Origin: an uncultured Duganella sp.
GTDB lineage: Bacteria > Pseudomonadota > Gammaproteobacteria > Burkholderiales > Burkholderiaceae
Reading direction: 5' to 3'
NCBI GenBank assembly: GCA_946482335.1
Contig: CAMLRG010000041.1
Span: 1-32,673 of the forward strand
DNA: 32,673 bases
In this document: piece after piece, positions 1-8,458 of the stretch
Layout of the letters: every line of letters starts with the position of its first letter
How positions within the stretch are numbered: position 1 is the stretch's first letter
Notes under the pieces: model-generated
What the model saw: only the letters and a program-made list of their open reading frames with translations
What the model was told of the DNA's origin: nothing
The model's database searches: none
Position numbers and translations under genes: made by a program

Positions 1-31
1 CCACACCTACATCAGACCAGATTGTGCGTGC

Positions 32-961
32 TTAGCGCTTGAGCGCGCTCAACAGCTTGCCGCCTACCGTGACCAGGGCCAGGACGATGGCGCCGGCGAC
101 CACACCACCGATGGCATCGAGTACGCTCGGGGTGACGGCGGCCAGCAGCGGGCCGACGCCGGCCATGGTGCCGACCGCTTCCGCAGCGTGGTGGATCACG
201 TCGTGCGCGCCGGGGATGCCGTGGGTCAGGATGCCGCCACCGACCATGAACATGGCCACGGTGCCGGCCACCGACAGGAATTTCATCAGCTTGGGCGCGG
301 CATTCAGGAGGATGCGGCCAAGTGCCTGGGTGGCGGCGCCGGCACGCTTGCTCAGGTAGAGGCCGGCATCGTCCATTTTTACGATGGCGCCCACCAGGCC
401 ATACACGCCGATGGTCATGGCGACGGCAATGCTGACCAGGACCGTCACTTGCTGCGCGAATGTCGCCGCGGCCACCGTGCCGAGCGCGATCACGATGATT
501 TCAGCCGACAGGATGAAATCGGTGCGCACGGCGCCTTTGATCTTTTCCTTTTCCATCGCCACCACGTCGACGCTCTGGTTCGCCTCCACCAGTTCCTGAT
601 GGTGCTGCACGTCCTCGGCCTTGGAATGCAGGAACTTGTGGGCGAGCTTTTCGAAGCCTTCAAAGCATAGGTAAGCGCCGCCCAGCATCAGCAATGGCGT
701 GATGGCCCAGGGCGCGAAGGCGCTGATCGCCAGCGCCGCCGGCACCAGGATCGCCTTGTTGACCATCGAACCCTTCGCCACCGCCCACACCACCGGCAAT
801 TCGCGGTCGGCCTGCACCCCCGCCACCTGCTGCGCATTGAGCGCCAGGTCGTCGCCCAGCACACCCGCCGTCTTCTTGGCCGCCACTTTGCTCATGGCAG
901 CCACGTCGTCGAGGATGGTGGCAATATCGTCAATCAGTGCAAGCAGGCTGGAACCGGCCAT
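32..961 (-). CDS. DUF808 family inner-membrane protein (YedI-like)
   Basis: A 309-residue protein of the DUF808/YedI family, whose function is unknown. The N-terminus [20 protein letters not shown] is typical of the family. It is followed by several hydrophobic segments (roughly residues 70-95, 150-200, 225-250 and 265-300), so it should sit in the inner membrane. I chose the ATG at 961 because GGAG lies 9 bases upstream; an in-frame TTG five codons further up has no better site. It is divergent from the LysE-type exporter, with about 108 bp between the two starts. The length and the whole sequence look intact. Family assignment is fairly sure; the role is not known. Confidence 0.85.
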   Translation of the reverse strand: MAGSSLLALIDDIATILDDVAAMSKVAAKKTAGVLGDDLALNAQQVAGVQADRELPVVWAVAKGSMVNKAILVPAALAISAFAPWAITPLLMLGGAYLCFEGFEKLAHKFLHSKAEDVQHHQELVEANQSVDVVAMEKEKIKGAVRTDFILSAEIIVIALGTVAAATFAQQVTVLVSIAVAMTIGVYGLVGAIVKMDDAGLYLSKRAGAATQALGRILLNAAPKLMKFLSVAGTVAMFMVGGGILTHGIPGAHDVIHHAAEAVGTMAGVGPLLAAVTPSVLDAIGGVVAGAIVLALVTVGGKLLSALKR

Positions 962-1069
962 TCGTTTCAACTCCAAAGAAAAATTTCAGGAACGACAATC
1001 TACCATGTTGCCGCAGCGAGCGGGCGGCTTCGACGCTACAATGGACTCTTTATTCGTCGGTAATCGGCC

Positions 1070-1711
1070 ATGACTTTCACCACCTGGATCACCTTTGTCA
1101 TCGCAGCCAGCATCATCGCGGTCTCGCCCGGTTCGGGTGCCGTGTTGTCGATGTCGCACGGCCTGTCGTATGGCGTCAAACGCACGTCCGCCACCATCTT
1201 TGGCCTGCAACTGGGCTTGCTGCTGGTCCTGGCCATTGCCGGCGCGGGCGTCGGCTCGCTGCTGATCGCCTCCGAACTGGCCTTCAACGTGGTGAAGACG
1301 GTTGGTGCCCTGTACCTGATCTGGCTCGGCCTGAGCCAGTGGCGCGCCAAGGTCGCCGCCGGCGAAGGCGTGCATGCCACCCGCCAGGCCCTGCCCAGCT
1401 TCCGCAAGCGTGTCATGATCGGCTTCCTGACCAATGCCACCAACCCCAAGGGCATCATTTTCATGGTGGCGGTGCTGCCGCAGTTCATCAACCCGCAAGC
1501 CGCGCTGCTGCCCCAGCTGGCGATCCTGGCTGCCACCATGTTCGTGATCGACCTGGTGGTGATGCATAGCTACGCCTTCCTGGCCTCGTCGATGCAACGC
1601 TTCTTCCGCGAATCTGCCGCCATCAAGGTGCAAAATCGTCTATTTGGTGGGCTTCTGATGCTGATCGGCGGCGCCCTGTTCTTTGTCAAGCGCGGCGCGG
1701 CCCAGCCATGA
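1070..1711 (+). CDS. LysE/RhtB family amino-acid exporter
   Basis: A 213-residue integral membrane protein of the LysE/RhtB translocator family, which exports amino acids such as lysine, threonine or homoserine lactone-type compounds. The N-terminal helix carries the family signature with SPGSG near residues 19-23, and the motif GFLTNATNPKG near residue 115-125 matches the conserved N-PK-x stretch. About six hydrophobic segments are visible. Its stop overlaps the start of the following DUF1653 gene (ATGA), so the two are translationally coupled. The substrate cannot be told from the sequence. Confidence 0.88.
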   Translation: MTFTTWITFVIAASIIAVSPGSGAVLSMSHGLSYGVKRTSATIFGLQLGLLLVLAIAGAGVGSLLIASELAFNVVKTVGALYLIWLGLSQWRAKVAAGEGVHATRQALPSFRKRVMIGFLTNATNPKGIIFMVAVLPQFINPQAALLPQLAILAATMFVIDLVVMHSYAFLASSMQRFFRESAAIKVQNRLFGGLLMLIGGALFFVKRGAAQP

Positions 1712-1899
1712 CTACCCAATTCCGGCATTACAAAGGCGGCATTTACGAACTGGTGTGTGAGGCCACCCTGGAGTCCGACCTCAGCACGATGATCGTCTAC
1801 AGGGCCGCCAACGGCAGCATCTGGTGCCGGCCGCGCGAAGTTTTCTTCGAAATCATCGAGGTCGACGGCAAACAGGTGCAGCGCTTCACGCCCATTTGA
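1708..1899 (+). CDS. DUF1653 domain protein
   Basis: A 63-residue protein that is essentially one DUF1653 domain: HYKGG.Y.L at the start, a central MIVYRA segment, then WCRPREVFFE and a final RFTPI. Such proteins are small, soluble and of unknown function. It overlaps the exporter gene by 4 bases (ATGA), which suggests one transcript. The length is normal for the family. Confidence 0.85.
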   Translation: MTTQFRHYKGGIYELVCEATLESDLSTMIVYRAANGSIWCRPREVFFEIIEVDGKQVQRFTPI

Positions 1900-1979
1900 A
1901 ATTATTTGTAACTTGCGTCCTCTCTTCTGTTCTTCAGGCGTTAAATGAAGACAAAAAGTAGCCCTTGGAGAGAGATAAC

Positions 1980-3902
1980 ATGAGCCGCAAGTTCCTGCAT
2001 TTCCTGATGCTGGCAGCCCTGGTTGCCGTGTCCTCGGTCGCCCTGGCCGACCCGCCCGCGCGGGTGGGGCGCGTCACCGTCACCGAGGGCCGGGTCACCA
2101 TGTACGTCAACGGTGAGGAAGAGACCGGCAACCTGATGAACTGGCCGGTCACCACCGAAAACCACCTGACCACCGCCCCCGGCGCCCGCGCGGAATTCCG
2201 CGTCGGTTCCACTGCCGTGCGCCTGGATGGCGATTCCGACATCGAAGTCGAGCAGCTGGACGACGAGCGCCTGCGCCTGCGCCTGAACTACGGCACGGCC
2301 AGCGTGCGCGTGCGCGACCCGGCCATGCTTGATGAATTCGAATTCACTACGCCGCAAGCCCGCGTCACCTTGGCCGAGCCCGGCGTATTCCGCGTCGATA
2401 CCGAGCGCACCCCCGACACCACGGTGGTCAACGTCTTCGCCGGTACCGCCCGCGTCGAAGGCGCCGGCACCATGCTGACCGCCCGTTCCGGCAAGCGCGT
2501 GGAAGTGCGCGGCGACGACGTCTTCACGGCACTGGCGGTGCGCGACCGTTTCGACGATTGGGCCACCAACCGCGACCGCCGCGATGAAGGCCTGGTCGCG
2601 TCGCGCTATGTGCCGGCCGATATGACCGGCTATGAAGACCTGGACTACTACGGCAACTGGGTGGACGACCGCGAATACGGCACCGTCTGGTTCCCGCGCG
2701 CCGTGCCGGCTGGCTGGGCGCCTTACCGCGACGGCCGCTGGGTCTGGATCTCGCCCTGGGGCTGGACCTGGGTCGACAATTCACCCTGGGGTTACGCCCC
2801 ATTCCACTATGGCCGCTGGGTCGTGGTCAGCGGCCGCTGGTGCTGGACCCCGGGCCGCTTCATTGGCCGCCCGGTCTGGTCGCCGGCCCTGGTGGGCTGG
2901 GTGGGCGGCAACAACTGGAGCGTGAGTTTCAGCACTGGCCGTTCGGGCCCGGCGGTCGGCTGGTATCCGTTGAGCCCACGCGACCGCTATGTGCCGGGCT
3001 ACCGCATCTCATCGGACTACGAACGCCGCCTGGTGTGGAACCACCGTACCAACGACCGCTGGCATGAGCGCTACAAGGACCGCGGTTTCGATGGCCGCCG
3101 CGAAGGGGTAACCGCCCTGCCGCGCGAACAGTTCGACCAGGGCCGCCGCATTTCCGTCACCAACGTGGCGCGCGTGGCACCGCAGGATGTGCGCAACGTC
3201 CCGCAAATGGTGACGCCGCCGCAGGTGACCGCCGGCCAGGTGCGCCCGCAGCGCCAGGAGTGGCAGCAGAACCGCGATGGCCGCGAGCGCTTTGACCGCG
3301 CTGCGGAGCGTGGCGTGGAGCGCCGTGTCGAGCGCGGCCCTGAGCTGCGCGGTCCGGACCGTGTGGTGCGCGAAGAGCGCCAGGAGCAGCCGCGCCAGCA
3401 TTTGCTGCAAACCCAGCCCCAGCAGCCGCAGCACATGCCGCAACCGCAGCAGCGCGGCAACGTGGTGCGCACCGACAATGACGAGCGCGATATCTGGCGC
3501 GGCCAGAACATGCGCAATGAGCAGCGCCGGGTGACCACCACCGCGCCGCAGCTGCAAGCGGCGCCGCCGCAAGCCCAGCCGCAGCGCATGGAGGCGCCGC
3601 GCAATGAGTTGCGCGCGGAACAGCGCATGGAGCAGCGTATGGAACAGCGCGCCGAGCCGCGCCCGGAACCGCGCTTCGAACCGCGCGAAAACCGTGAAGC
3701 GCGTGAAGACCGCGGCCGCCGCGAAGCCCCGCCGCAAATGCAGATGGCGCCGGCCCGCCCGGCCCAGATGTCGCCACCGCCGCAAGTCCAGCACCAAGCT
3801 CCGCCGCCGCAGCAAGCGCAGCCACAACCGCAGCAGCGCCGCGAACCGCGCGAACGCGGCAATGACCGCCGCGACGAAAACCAGGGCGACCGCTTCCGTT
3901 AA
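1980..3902 (+). CDS. Secreted FecR-like / DUF6600 protein with long disordered tail
   Basis: A 640-residue exported protein. Residues 1-24 form a signal peptide ending in ALA. A FecR-like beta-rich region follows (about 30-190), with the pattern of a scaffold that includes GTARVEG. Next is a tryptophan-rich DUF6600 region (about 225-330) with repeats of the kind GRWVWISPWGWTWVD and YGRWVVVSGRWCW. From about residue 370 to the end it is extremely rich in Arg, Gln, Pro and Glu, with short repeats such as EQRMEQRMEQR, and is probably disordered. I chose the ATG at 1980 because GGAG sits 9 bases upstream. It is monocistronic and ends at a strong terminator. It probably acts in the periplasm or envelope; its function is unknown. 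Confidence 0.85.
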   Translation: MSRKFLHFLMLAALVAVSSVALADPPARVGRVTVTEGRVTMYVNGEEETGNLMNWPVTTENHLTTAPGARAEFRVGSTAVRLDGDSDIEVEQLDDERLRLRLNYGTASVRVRDPAMLDEFEFTTPQARVTLAEPGVFRVDTERTPDTTVVNVFAGTARVEGAGTMLTARSGKRVEVRGDDVFTALAVRDRFDDWATNRDRRDEGLVASRYVPADMTGYEDLDYYGNWVDDREYGTVWFPRAVPAGWAPYRDGRWVWISPWGWTWVDNSPWGYAPFHYGRWVVVSGRWCWTPGRFIGRPVWSPALVGWVGGNNWSVSFSTGRSGPAVGWYPLSPRDRYVPGYRISSDYERRLVWNHRTNDRWHERYKDRGFDGRREGVTALPREQFDQGRRISVTNVARVAPQDVRNVPQMVTPPQVTAGQVRPQRQEWQQNRDGRERFDRAAERGVERRVERGPELRGPDRVVREERQEQPRQHLLQTQPQQPQHMPQPQQRGNVVRTDNDERDIWRGQNMRNEQRRVTTTAPQLQAAPPQAQPQRMEAPRNELRAEQRMEQRMEQRAEPRPEPRFEPRENREAREDRGRREAPPQMQMAPARPAQMSPPPQVQHQAPPPQQAQPQPQQRREPRERGNDRRDENQGDRFR

Positions 3903-3922
3903 GCCGGGAAGTCATCTTCGCG

Positions 3923-3956
3923 AGCCAGCCTGTGCCAAGCAGGCTGGCTTTTTTTT
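3923..3956 (+). terminator. Rho-independent terminator of the DUF6600 gene
   Basis: A perfect 10-bp stem (AGCCAGCCTG at 3923-3932 with CAGGCTGGCT at 3940-3949), a 7-base loop, then a run of T to 3956. It lies 20 bases after the stop of the DUF6600 gene. The T run also contains the stop codon of the convergent CII-family gene. Confidence 0.9.
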
Positions 3957-4443
3957 ATCGGGTGATTTTCGCGCGCTGACGGATGCGCTCGCGCCACTCG
4001 CCCAGGGCCGACAGGGCGCCGTGGAATTCCCGCTCGATCAAGTCCGCTTCGGCTTCGCTCACCTTCCCATCCATTAAGGCCAGCGACACCGCTTCCGCCA
4101 CCGCGCCTACCTGGGCCATCACCTTGCACACCGTCTGCGACAGGTCGTCGCTGCTCACCTCATCCGGTATCGGGACGATGAATGCCGCCATGCCATGCCG
4201 CGTCAGCAGTGCATGCAGCGGCAGCATGGCTTCGTGCACCCCGGCTTTGTGGCACAAGTCCACGATGGTCGACACTTCCTCGAACGACGGGTAGTGGGAA
4301 GCGATGGTCGGCGATAGTTTGTTGCGCAGCACGTTGGCGGAGATGCCCATCTGCTGGGCCAGCGCTTCGATGCCGCCGGGATAGGTGCGCGCCACCTTGT
4401 ACAGCGCGTCGTGTTGGTTCATGTCCAGGTATTTCTTCGTCAT
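3955..4443 (-). CDS. Phage regulatory CII-family (Phage_CP76-like) transcriptional regulator
   Basis: A protein of 162 residues, or 155 if translation begins at the second Met (4422). It resembles the orphan phage CII regulatory family common in Burkholderiales. The N-terminal half holds a helix-turn-helix-like pattern, YPGGIEALAQQMGISANVLRNKLSP at about residues 21-45, and the C-terminal half is helical. Neither start has a strong ribosome-binding site, so the start is open. No other phage genes are nearby, so it is probably a domesticated regulator; its targets are unknown. Its TAA stop is embedded in the T tract of the opposing terminator. Confidence 0.72.
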   Translation of the reverse strand: MTKKYLDMNQHDALYKVARTYPGGIEALAQQMGISANVLRNKLSPTIASHYPSFEEVSTIVDLCHKAGVHEAMLPLHALLTRHGMAAFIVPIPDEVSSDDLSQTVCKVMAQVGAVAEAVSLALMDGKVSEAEADLIEREFHGALSALGEWRERIRQRAKITR

Positions 4444-4538
4444 GGTGAAGCGGGCCTTTTTTTACCGATGCGGTGCGGTTGTTGGAACGATATGCTGATT
4501 TTCATCGAAAGTTTAGTTACCTGACAACGGTGGAAAAC

Positions 4539-5489
4539 ATGTTCAAGCGCACACGCTTCGCGGCCATCATGGCAATCGTGGTGGCAATTGTAGTCGCCAA
4601 CACGGCCGATGCCCGTCCAGGCGGCTCCTTCCGCGGCGGCTTCTCCTCGGGCAAAAGCACTGCGGCCCGCAGCATCGCCAGCCCGCGCCAACCGGCGTTC
4701 GGCAGCTTCGGCAAACGCCAGTCGCAGCCCCCGGCGGCGGCTCGTACGCCGCAACGCGATTCTGCCATGTCGCGCGACCTGGACCGGCGCGCCGCCCAGG
4801 ACCAAGCCTTGCGCACTTATGACTCCCGCCGCGGCATGGCGTCCGGCCAGCCCGCGCCGGGCAGTTTCGGCGGCACCGCCACCGCCGGCCGGACCGGCAG
4901 CGCAGCCGCTGGGGCAGCCGGCGCTGGTGCGGCCGGTATGGCTGCCGCAGGTGGCGCCGCGCCCCCGCTGCCCCCGCTCGACCCGGTACTGCCCGGCGGC
5001 CGCATGGGCGGGAACGGCGGCAATGGCGGCTATGCCCAGCACGGCGCACCCAGCGCCGGCGCAAGCAGCGCAGCCGCCCCGGTAATCGTCCGCGACAGCA
5101 ATAACGGCTGGCTGTGGGGCATCGGCGGCTTCATGCTCGGCCGCGCCGCCAGCGGCCATGCCGCGCCGCCGGCCCCCGCGCCCGCTCCGGCGCCAGCCAC
5201 GCCAGCAGCGGACGCCTCCGGCAACTCCGGCGCCATGGCCGACGCCGCCGGCGCCAGCGACATCGCAACGGCAGGCGGCGCTGGCAGCGCCAGTGTCGAG
5301 TCAATCAGCCCAGTGCCCGCCGCAGCGCCAGCCGCCAAGCCGGCCGCCCACGAATCGAGCACCCTGGCCAAACTCGCTGTGGCCTTGCTGATTGGTGGCC
5401 TGGTCTGGCTGGCGTGGAAAGCGTTCCGCCTGATGGCCGGGGCACAAGAAGTGAAAAAGCACGCCAACTACTCGTTTGAAAGGAACTAA
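4539..5489 (+). CDS. Gly/Ala-rich exported or membrane protein, first gene of the DUF2491 operon
   Basis: A 316-residue protein I do not recognise. Residues 1-26 form a signal sequence ending in NTADA, followed by a stretch with RPGGSFRGGFSSGKS. A long low-complexity middle is rich in Ala, Gly and Pro (about 105-275). A hydrophobic helix near the C-terminus (about 285-303, LAKLAVALLIGGLVWLAWKAF) precedes a short basic tail. The ATG at 4539 has GGTGGA 4 to 9 bases upstream; an upstream in-frame Met would destroy the signal peptide. The DUF2491 gene begins 4 bases after its stop, so the two are surely co-transcribed. Likely role: membrane partner of the next two proteins. Function unknown. Confidence 0.75.
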   Translation: MFKRTRFAAIMAIVVAIVVANTADARPGGSFRGGFSSGKSTAARSIASPRQPAFGSFGKRQSQPPAAARTPQRDSAMSRDLDRRAAQDQALRTYDSRRGMASGQPAPGSFGGTATAGRTGSAAAGAAGAGAAGMAAAGGAAPPLPPLDPVLPGGRMGGNGGNGGYAQHGAPSAGASSAAAPVIVRDSNNGWLWGIGGFMLGRAASGHAAPPAPAPAPAPATPAADASGNSGAMADAAGASDIATAGGAGSASVESISPVPAAAPAAKPAAHESSTLAKLAVALLIGGLVWLAWKAFRLMAGAQEVKKHANYSFERN

Positions 5490-5493
5490 GGCC

Positions 5494-6285
5494 ATGGGCT
5501 GGAAAGACGCTTTCGACTACCTGCGTGGCGGCGCCAAGCGCCGCGGCGTCGAGTCCGACGCGCCGCAACCTGAGGACCGCAGCCTGCCGCTGGGCGCCCG
5601 CATCGGCAGCGTGGTGGACTTGCAAATGTCCCCCCTGCTGCGCGCCAGCGCCAACGGTTCCCTGGTCGCGCTGCCGGCAGCCGAAGACAGCCGGATCCTG
5701 GCCATTTCCCAGTTCAAGCTGTCGATGGCCGGCCGCCTGTACCGCTACTACCTGGCCAAAGGCGATGACGACGCAGGCGAAAAATTCCTCCAGCTGTACG
5801 TGGACGAAGCAGGCCAGGTGAAGGAGATCCTGTACTGCACGCAGCTGGTGCGCTTCATCCCTACGACGGCGGAAGACCAGGATGCCTTCACCGGCGCCAA
5901 CGGCAGCGGCCTCGGCGACCTGCAATTCAGCCTGTGGCGCGGCCAGCTGGAAGAACACGGCATCGACGCCGCGCAACTGGAGGCCGCTTTCGGCGAACAG
6001 GAAGCGCTCGATTTCGAACGCGACGTCGGCGATCACGGCGCAGGTTTCGTCCCGCCCTTCACAGGTACCGAAACCCGCATCGACGAAGCCAGCGGCATGC
6101 AAGGCTTGAAGCTACAGCTGTACTTCATGCCGTATGCCCGGCCGCTGGCCGACGGCAGCAAGGAATATCTGCTGGTCACGACGGAAATCCTCCAGAGCGT
6201 GAACGGCGATGCAAGGAAACGCGGAATTCACGTCGATTTTGTTGTGGGAATTCCGGTTGAGCAGGAACGGCTGGTCATCCAATAA
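5494..6285 (+). CDS. DUF2491 family protein (YjfK-like)
   Basis: A 263-residue soluble protein of the DUF2491 family, to which E. coli YjfK belongs. Typical features are RIGSVVDLQMSPLL near residue 30, a central block YYLAKGDDDAGEKFLQLYVDE, and a C-terminal PYARPLADGSKEYLLVTTEI. The ATG at 5494 has an AAAGG site overlapping the end of the upstream gene. In enterobacteria the yjfK gene sits beside a PspA-like gene, yjfJ. The same pairing is seen here, which supports both calls. The function is not established; a link to envelope stress is an inference from the neighbours. Confidence 0.85.
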   Translation: MGWKDAFDYLRGGAKRRGVESDAPQPEDRSLPLGARIGSVVDLQMSPLLRASANGSLVALPAAEDSRILAISQFKLSMAGRLYRYYLAKGDDDAGEKFLQLYVDEAGQVKEILYCTQLVRFIPTTAEDQDAFTGANGSGLGDLQFSLWRGQLEEHGIDAAQLEAAFGEQEALDFERDVGDHGAGFVPPFTGTETRIDEASGMQGLKLQLYFMPYARPLADGSKEYLLVTTEILQSVNGDARKRGIHVDFVVGIPVEQERLVIQ

Positions 6286-6326
6286 GCGACCGCCGCAATA
6301 TGAACTTCACTGAAAGGATGCAAAAA

Positions 6327-7097
6327 ATGAGCAACTCGAATGGCTGGGCCCTGACTGCACGACTGATTTCCAAGCACTTTGGCGCCCTGGGCGACCGCGT
6401 GTCGGAAGCGATCGCCAGTTTTGACCCGGAAACGGCGACCGAGGCCGACCGCGACCGCCTGGCCGACACCCTGCGCAGCGCCGCGCAAAAGCTGGCCCAG
6501 GCCCGCGCCGCCTTCAACAAGGAGCGCGACGACGTCGCCCGCCTGCGCAAACTGATCGATACCGACGAGAAAGCCACCGGCACCCTGGCCGAACGCCTGG
6601 CCGCCGGCCAGATTTCGGAAGCGACGATCAACCTGTTCTGCGACGAGCTGGAAGCCAACAAGAACCGCCTGCCGCAGGAAATCCAGGAAGAAGCCGACGC
6701 CCAGGCCTACATGGAAGAATTGCAGAAGATCGTCGACGCCCTGTCGCAGCAACTGGCCGACTTCGACGCCGCCGCCAAGAAAGCGATGCAAGCCCTGGCC
6801 CAGGCCAAGGCCCAGCGCGAACTGCAGGAAGTGCGCGCCGAACGCCAGAGCCAGCTGGCCAGCCTGTCCGGCATGCGCGGCAACACCAGCGCCCTGAACG
6901 CCCTCACCAAGCGCGCCCAGGCGATCGCCAACGAAGCGGAAGGCATGAAGATCGTCTCCGTCATCGGCCAGCGCCCCTACGACCAGGCCGCCGAAATCGA
7001 AGCGATCCGCAAATCCGTCACCACCCCTGTGAACGGCAGCGAGTCCGCCCTGGACCGCTTGCAGCGCCTGTCGAACAAGGCGCCTGCGACGGCCTGA
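6327..7097 (+). CDS. PspA/IM30-like coiled-coil protein (YjfJ-type)
   Basis: A 256-residue, nearly all-helical protein with strong heptad character from about residue 40 to 200 and no signal peptide or membrane segment. Its length, charge pattern and the C-terminal ALDRLQRLSNK motif resemble YjfJ-type PspA/IM30 proteins, which bind membranes from the cytoplasmic side. The match is distant, so this is a moderate call. The ATG at 6327 is placed 8 bases after AAAGGA; ATGs at 6318 and further up are less likely. It lies 41 bases downstream of the DUF2491 gene in the same operon and is the last gene before two hairpins. Confidence 0.62.
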   Translation: MSNSNGWALTARLISKHFGALGDRVSEAIASFDPETATEADRDRLADTLRSAAQKLAQARAAFNKERDDVARLRKLIDTDEKATGTLAERLAAGQISEATINLFCDELEANKNRLPQEIQEEADAQAYMEELQKIVDALSQQLADFDAAAKKAMQALAQAKAQRELQEVRAERQSQLASLSGMRGNTSALNALTKRAQAIANEAEGMKIVSVIGQRPYDQAAEIEAIRKSVTTPVNGSESALDRLQRLSNKAPATA

Positions 7098-7106
7098 GCT
7101 TGAAAA

Positions 7107-7124
7107 ATGGCCCGCGGGGGCCAT
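7107..7124 (+). other. Small GC-rich hairpin after the PspA-like gene
   Basis: ATGGCCC (7107-7113) pairs with GGGCCAT (7118-7124) around a 4-base loop, 9 bases after the stop. No T run follows, so it is more likely an mRNA 3'-end stabilising hairpin than a terminator. Confidence 0.45.
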
Positions 7125-7146
7125 ATAGGTAACGTTGTAAAATGGA

Positions 7147-7183
7147 ACCCGGCGCGACTCGCACCGCGCCGGGTCTTTTTTTT
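7147..7183 (+). terminator. Rho-independent terminator between the DUF2491 operon and ybeD
   Basis: A perfect 10-bp stem (ACCCGGCGCG at 7147-7156 and CGCGCCGGGT at 7165-7174) with an 8-base loop, followed by C and eight T (7176-7183). It ends only 20 bases before the ybeD start codon, so it could also act inside a ybeD leader. Confidence 0.88.
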
Positions 7184-7203
7184 GTTACACGATTGGAAAA
7201 ATC

Positions 7204-7482
7204 ATGATGAAACCCATCTCGCCTGAAGAGTCCCTCATTGAGTACCCGAGCGACTTCCCGATCAAGGTGATGGGCGCCACCCACGACGCCTTCGCCACCA
7301 CGATCATTGAAGTGGTCGTCGAGCACGACCCGACTTTCCATGAAGGGAAGCTGGAGTCGCGCCCATCGGCGAAAGGCAATTACACCAGCCTGACCGTCAC
7401 CGTGCGCGCCACCAGCCGCGAGCAGCTGGACAATATCTATCGCGCGCTGTCCGGCCACCCGATGGTCAAGATGGTGTTGTAA
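7204..7482 (+). CDS. ybeD: YbeD family protein (DUF493)
   Basis: A 92-residue protein of the YbeD/DUF493 family, a small alpha-beta fold resembling amino-acid-binding regulatory domains. Recognisable parts are YPSDFPIKVMG near residues 14-24, a central SRPSAKGNYTSLTVTV, and the C-terminal IYRALSGHPMVKMVL. GGAAA precedes the ATG at 7204; a second ATG follows at once. In many proteobacteria ybeD lies directly before lipB and lipA; here two genes intervene. Its 3' end overlaps the convergent LysR gene by 17 bases. Biochemical role unknown, with a suspected link to lipoate metabolism. Confidence 0.9.
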   Translation: MMKPISPEESLIEYPSDFPIKVMGATHDAFATTIIEVVVEHDPTFHEGKLESRPSAKGNYTSLTVTVRATSREQLDNIYRALSGHPMVKMVL

Positions 7483-8359
7483 GGAGTTGGCTGCGGGCGA
7501 TTTCCGCCTTCAGCCACTCACGGAACGCCCGCACCTGCGGTTTCTGCAGGGCGCCGGGCGGGCTCACCAGGTAGTAATCGTCCGGGCACGGCGTCGCGAT
7601 ATCGAATAGCCGCACCAACTGGCCCGACGCAATTTCCTGCATCGCCACGATATGGCGCACCAGCGCTACCCCGTCGCCATCCACGGCGGAGCGGATCAGC
7701 ATCGACAAATCCTCGAACATCACGCCGCCGGATGGCTCCGGCAGCGCGAGCCCGGCCGTGCGGAACCATGGCAGCCACGGTTCGTTCGAACGCAGCAAAG
7801 TCGCCTTTGCCAGATCCTGTGGCGAGGTGGGAAGCCTTCCACCGCGATAGTGTGGACTCACTACAGGATAATAGATCTCGCCAATCAGGCGCTCCACGTC
7901 CAGCTCCGGATACTTGCCGCGCCCAAAGCGGATGCCGACATCGATCCCTTCCCGCACCAGATCCTGCAAAGCCCCGCTGGCTTGCAGGATCACCTCGATG
8001 GTCGGATGCTGTTCGATGAACTGTCCCAGCCGCGGCGCCAGCCAGCGCGCCGCAAATGAAGGGATCGCCGTCACGCTCAGGCGCTGCACGCCCTCGGGTG
8101 GCCGCAGCTCGGCCGCGCCATCCGCCAGCTCCGCCAGACAGCGCGCCACGGTCGCCGCATAGCGCCGCGCCTCCGGCGTTGCCGTTACCTGCCGTCCATT
8201 GCGCAGAAACAATTGCACGCCCAATTCCTCTTCCAAACCGCGCACCTGGTGGCTGATCGCGCCGTGCGTCAGGCACAGCTCCGCGGCCGCGCGGGAAAAG
8301 TTTTCGTGGCGCACCGCCGCCTCGAAGGCGCGCAGGGCGGAAAGGTTGGGCAGTCTCAT
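7466..8359 (-). CDS. LysR-type transcriptional regulator (GcvA-like)
   Basis: A 297-residue LysR regulator. The N-terminal winged helix (about residues 1-62) begins LPNLSALRAFEAAVRHENFS and continues AAAELCLTHGAISHQVRGLEEELG, which is the GcvA-type pattern. A LysR substrate-binding domain occupies residues 90-290. I placed the start at the ATG at 8359, since this gives the usual LysR N-terminus; the reading frame is open much further upstream but without LysR sequence. It is divergent from the glutathione transferase gene, whose start lies 99 bp away, and probably regulates it. The effector is unknown. Confidence 0.9.
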   Translation of the reverse strand: MRLPNLSALRAFEAAVRHENFSRAAAELCLTHGAISHQVRGLEEELGVQLFLRNGRQVTATPEARRYAATVARCLAELADGAAELRPPEGVQRLSVTAIPSFAARWLAPRLGQFIEQHPTIEVILQASGALQDLVREGIDVGIRFGRGKYPELDVERLIGEIYYPVVSPHYRGGRLPTSPQDLAKATLLRSNEPWLPWFRTAGLALPEPSGGVMFEDLSMLIRSAVDGDGVALVRHIVAMQEIASGQLVRLFDIATPCPDDYYLVSPPGALQKPQVRAFREWLKAEIARSQLLTTPS

Positions 8360-8368
8360 GTGAGCAAA

Positions 8369-8383
8369 ATTAGCAAGGCCAAT
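8369..8383. promoter_or_regulatory. Candidate LysR operator (T-N11-A dyad)
   Basis: ATTAGCAAGGCCAAT has partial dyad symmetry (ATT..GC...GC.AAT) and fits the T-N11-A spacing used by LysR proteins. It lies 10 bases upstream of the LysR start codon in the divergent region. This is a motif match only. Confidence 0.3.
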
Positions 8384-8458
8384 GAAAATATATCGTTTTG
8401 GCAAGCATGACGCAAGGCATACCATGTGAATAAATATAACCAAGCCGGAGCCTAAGCC

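Noticed and set aside
1008..1042. Promoter for the LysE-type gene (TTGCCG and TACAAT)
   Set aside because: The spacing of 23 bp is too long for a sigma-70 promoter; the -10 match alone is weak.
3009..3915. Three long minus-strand frames opposite the DUF6600 tail
   Set aside because: They mirror the low-complexity Arg/Gln/Pro codons of the real gene and give runs of Arg, Ala and Cys with no family.
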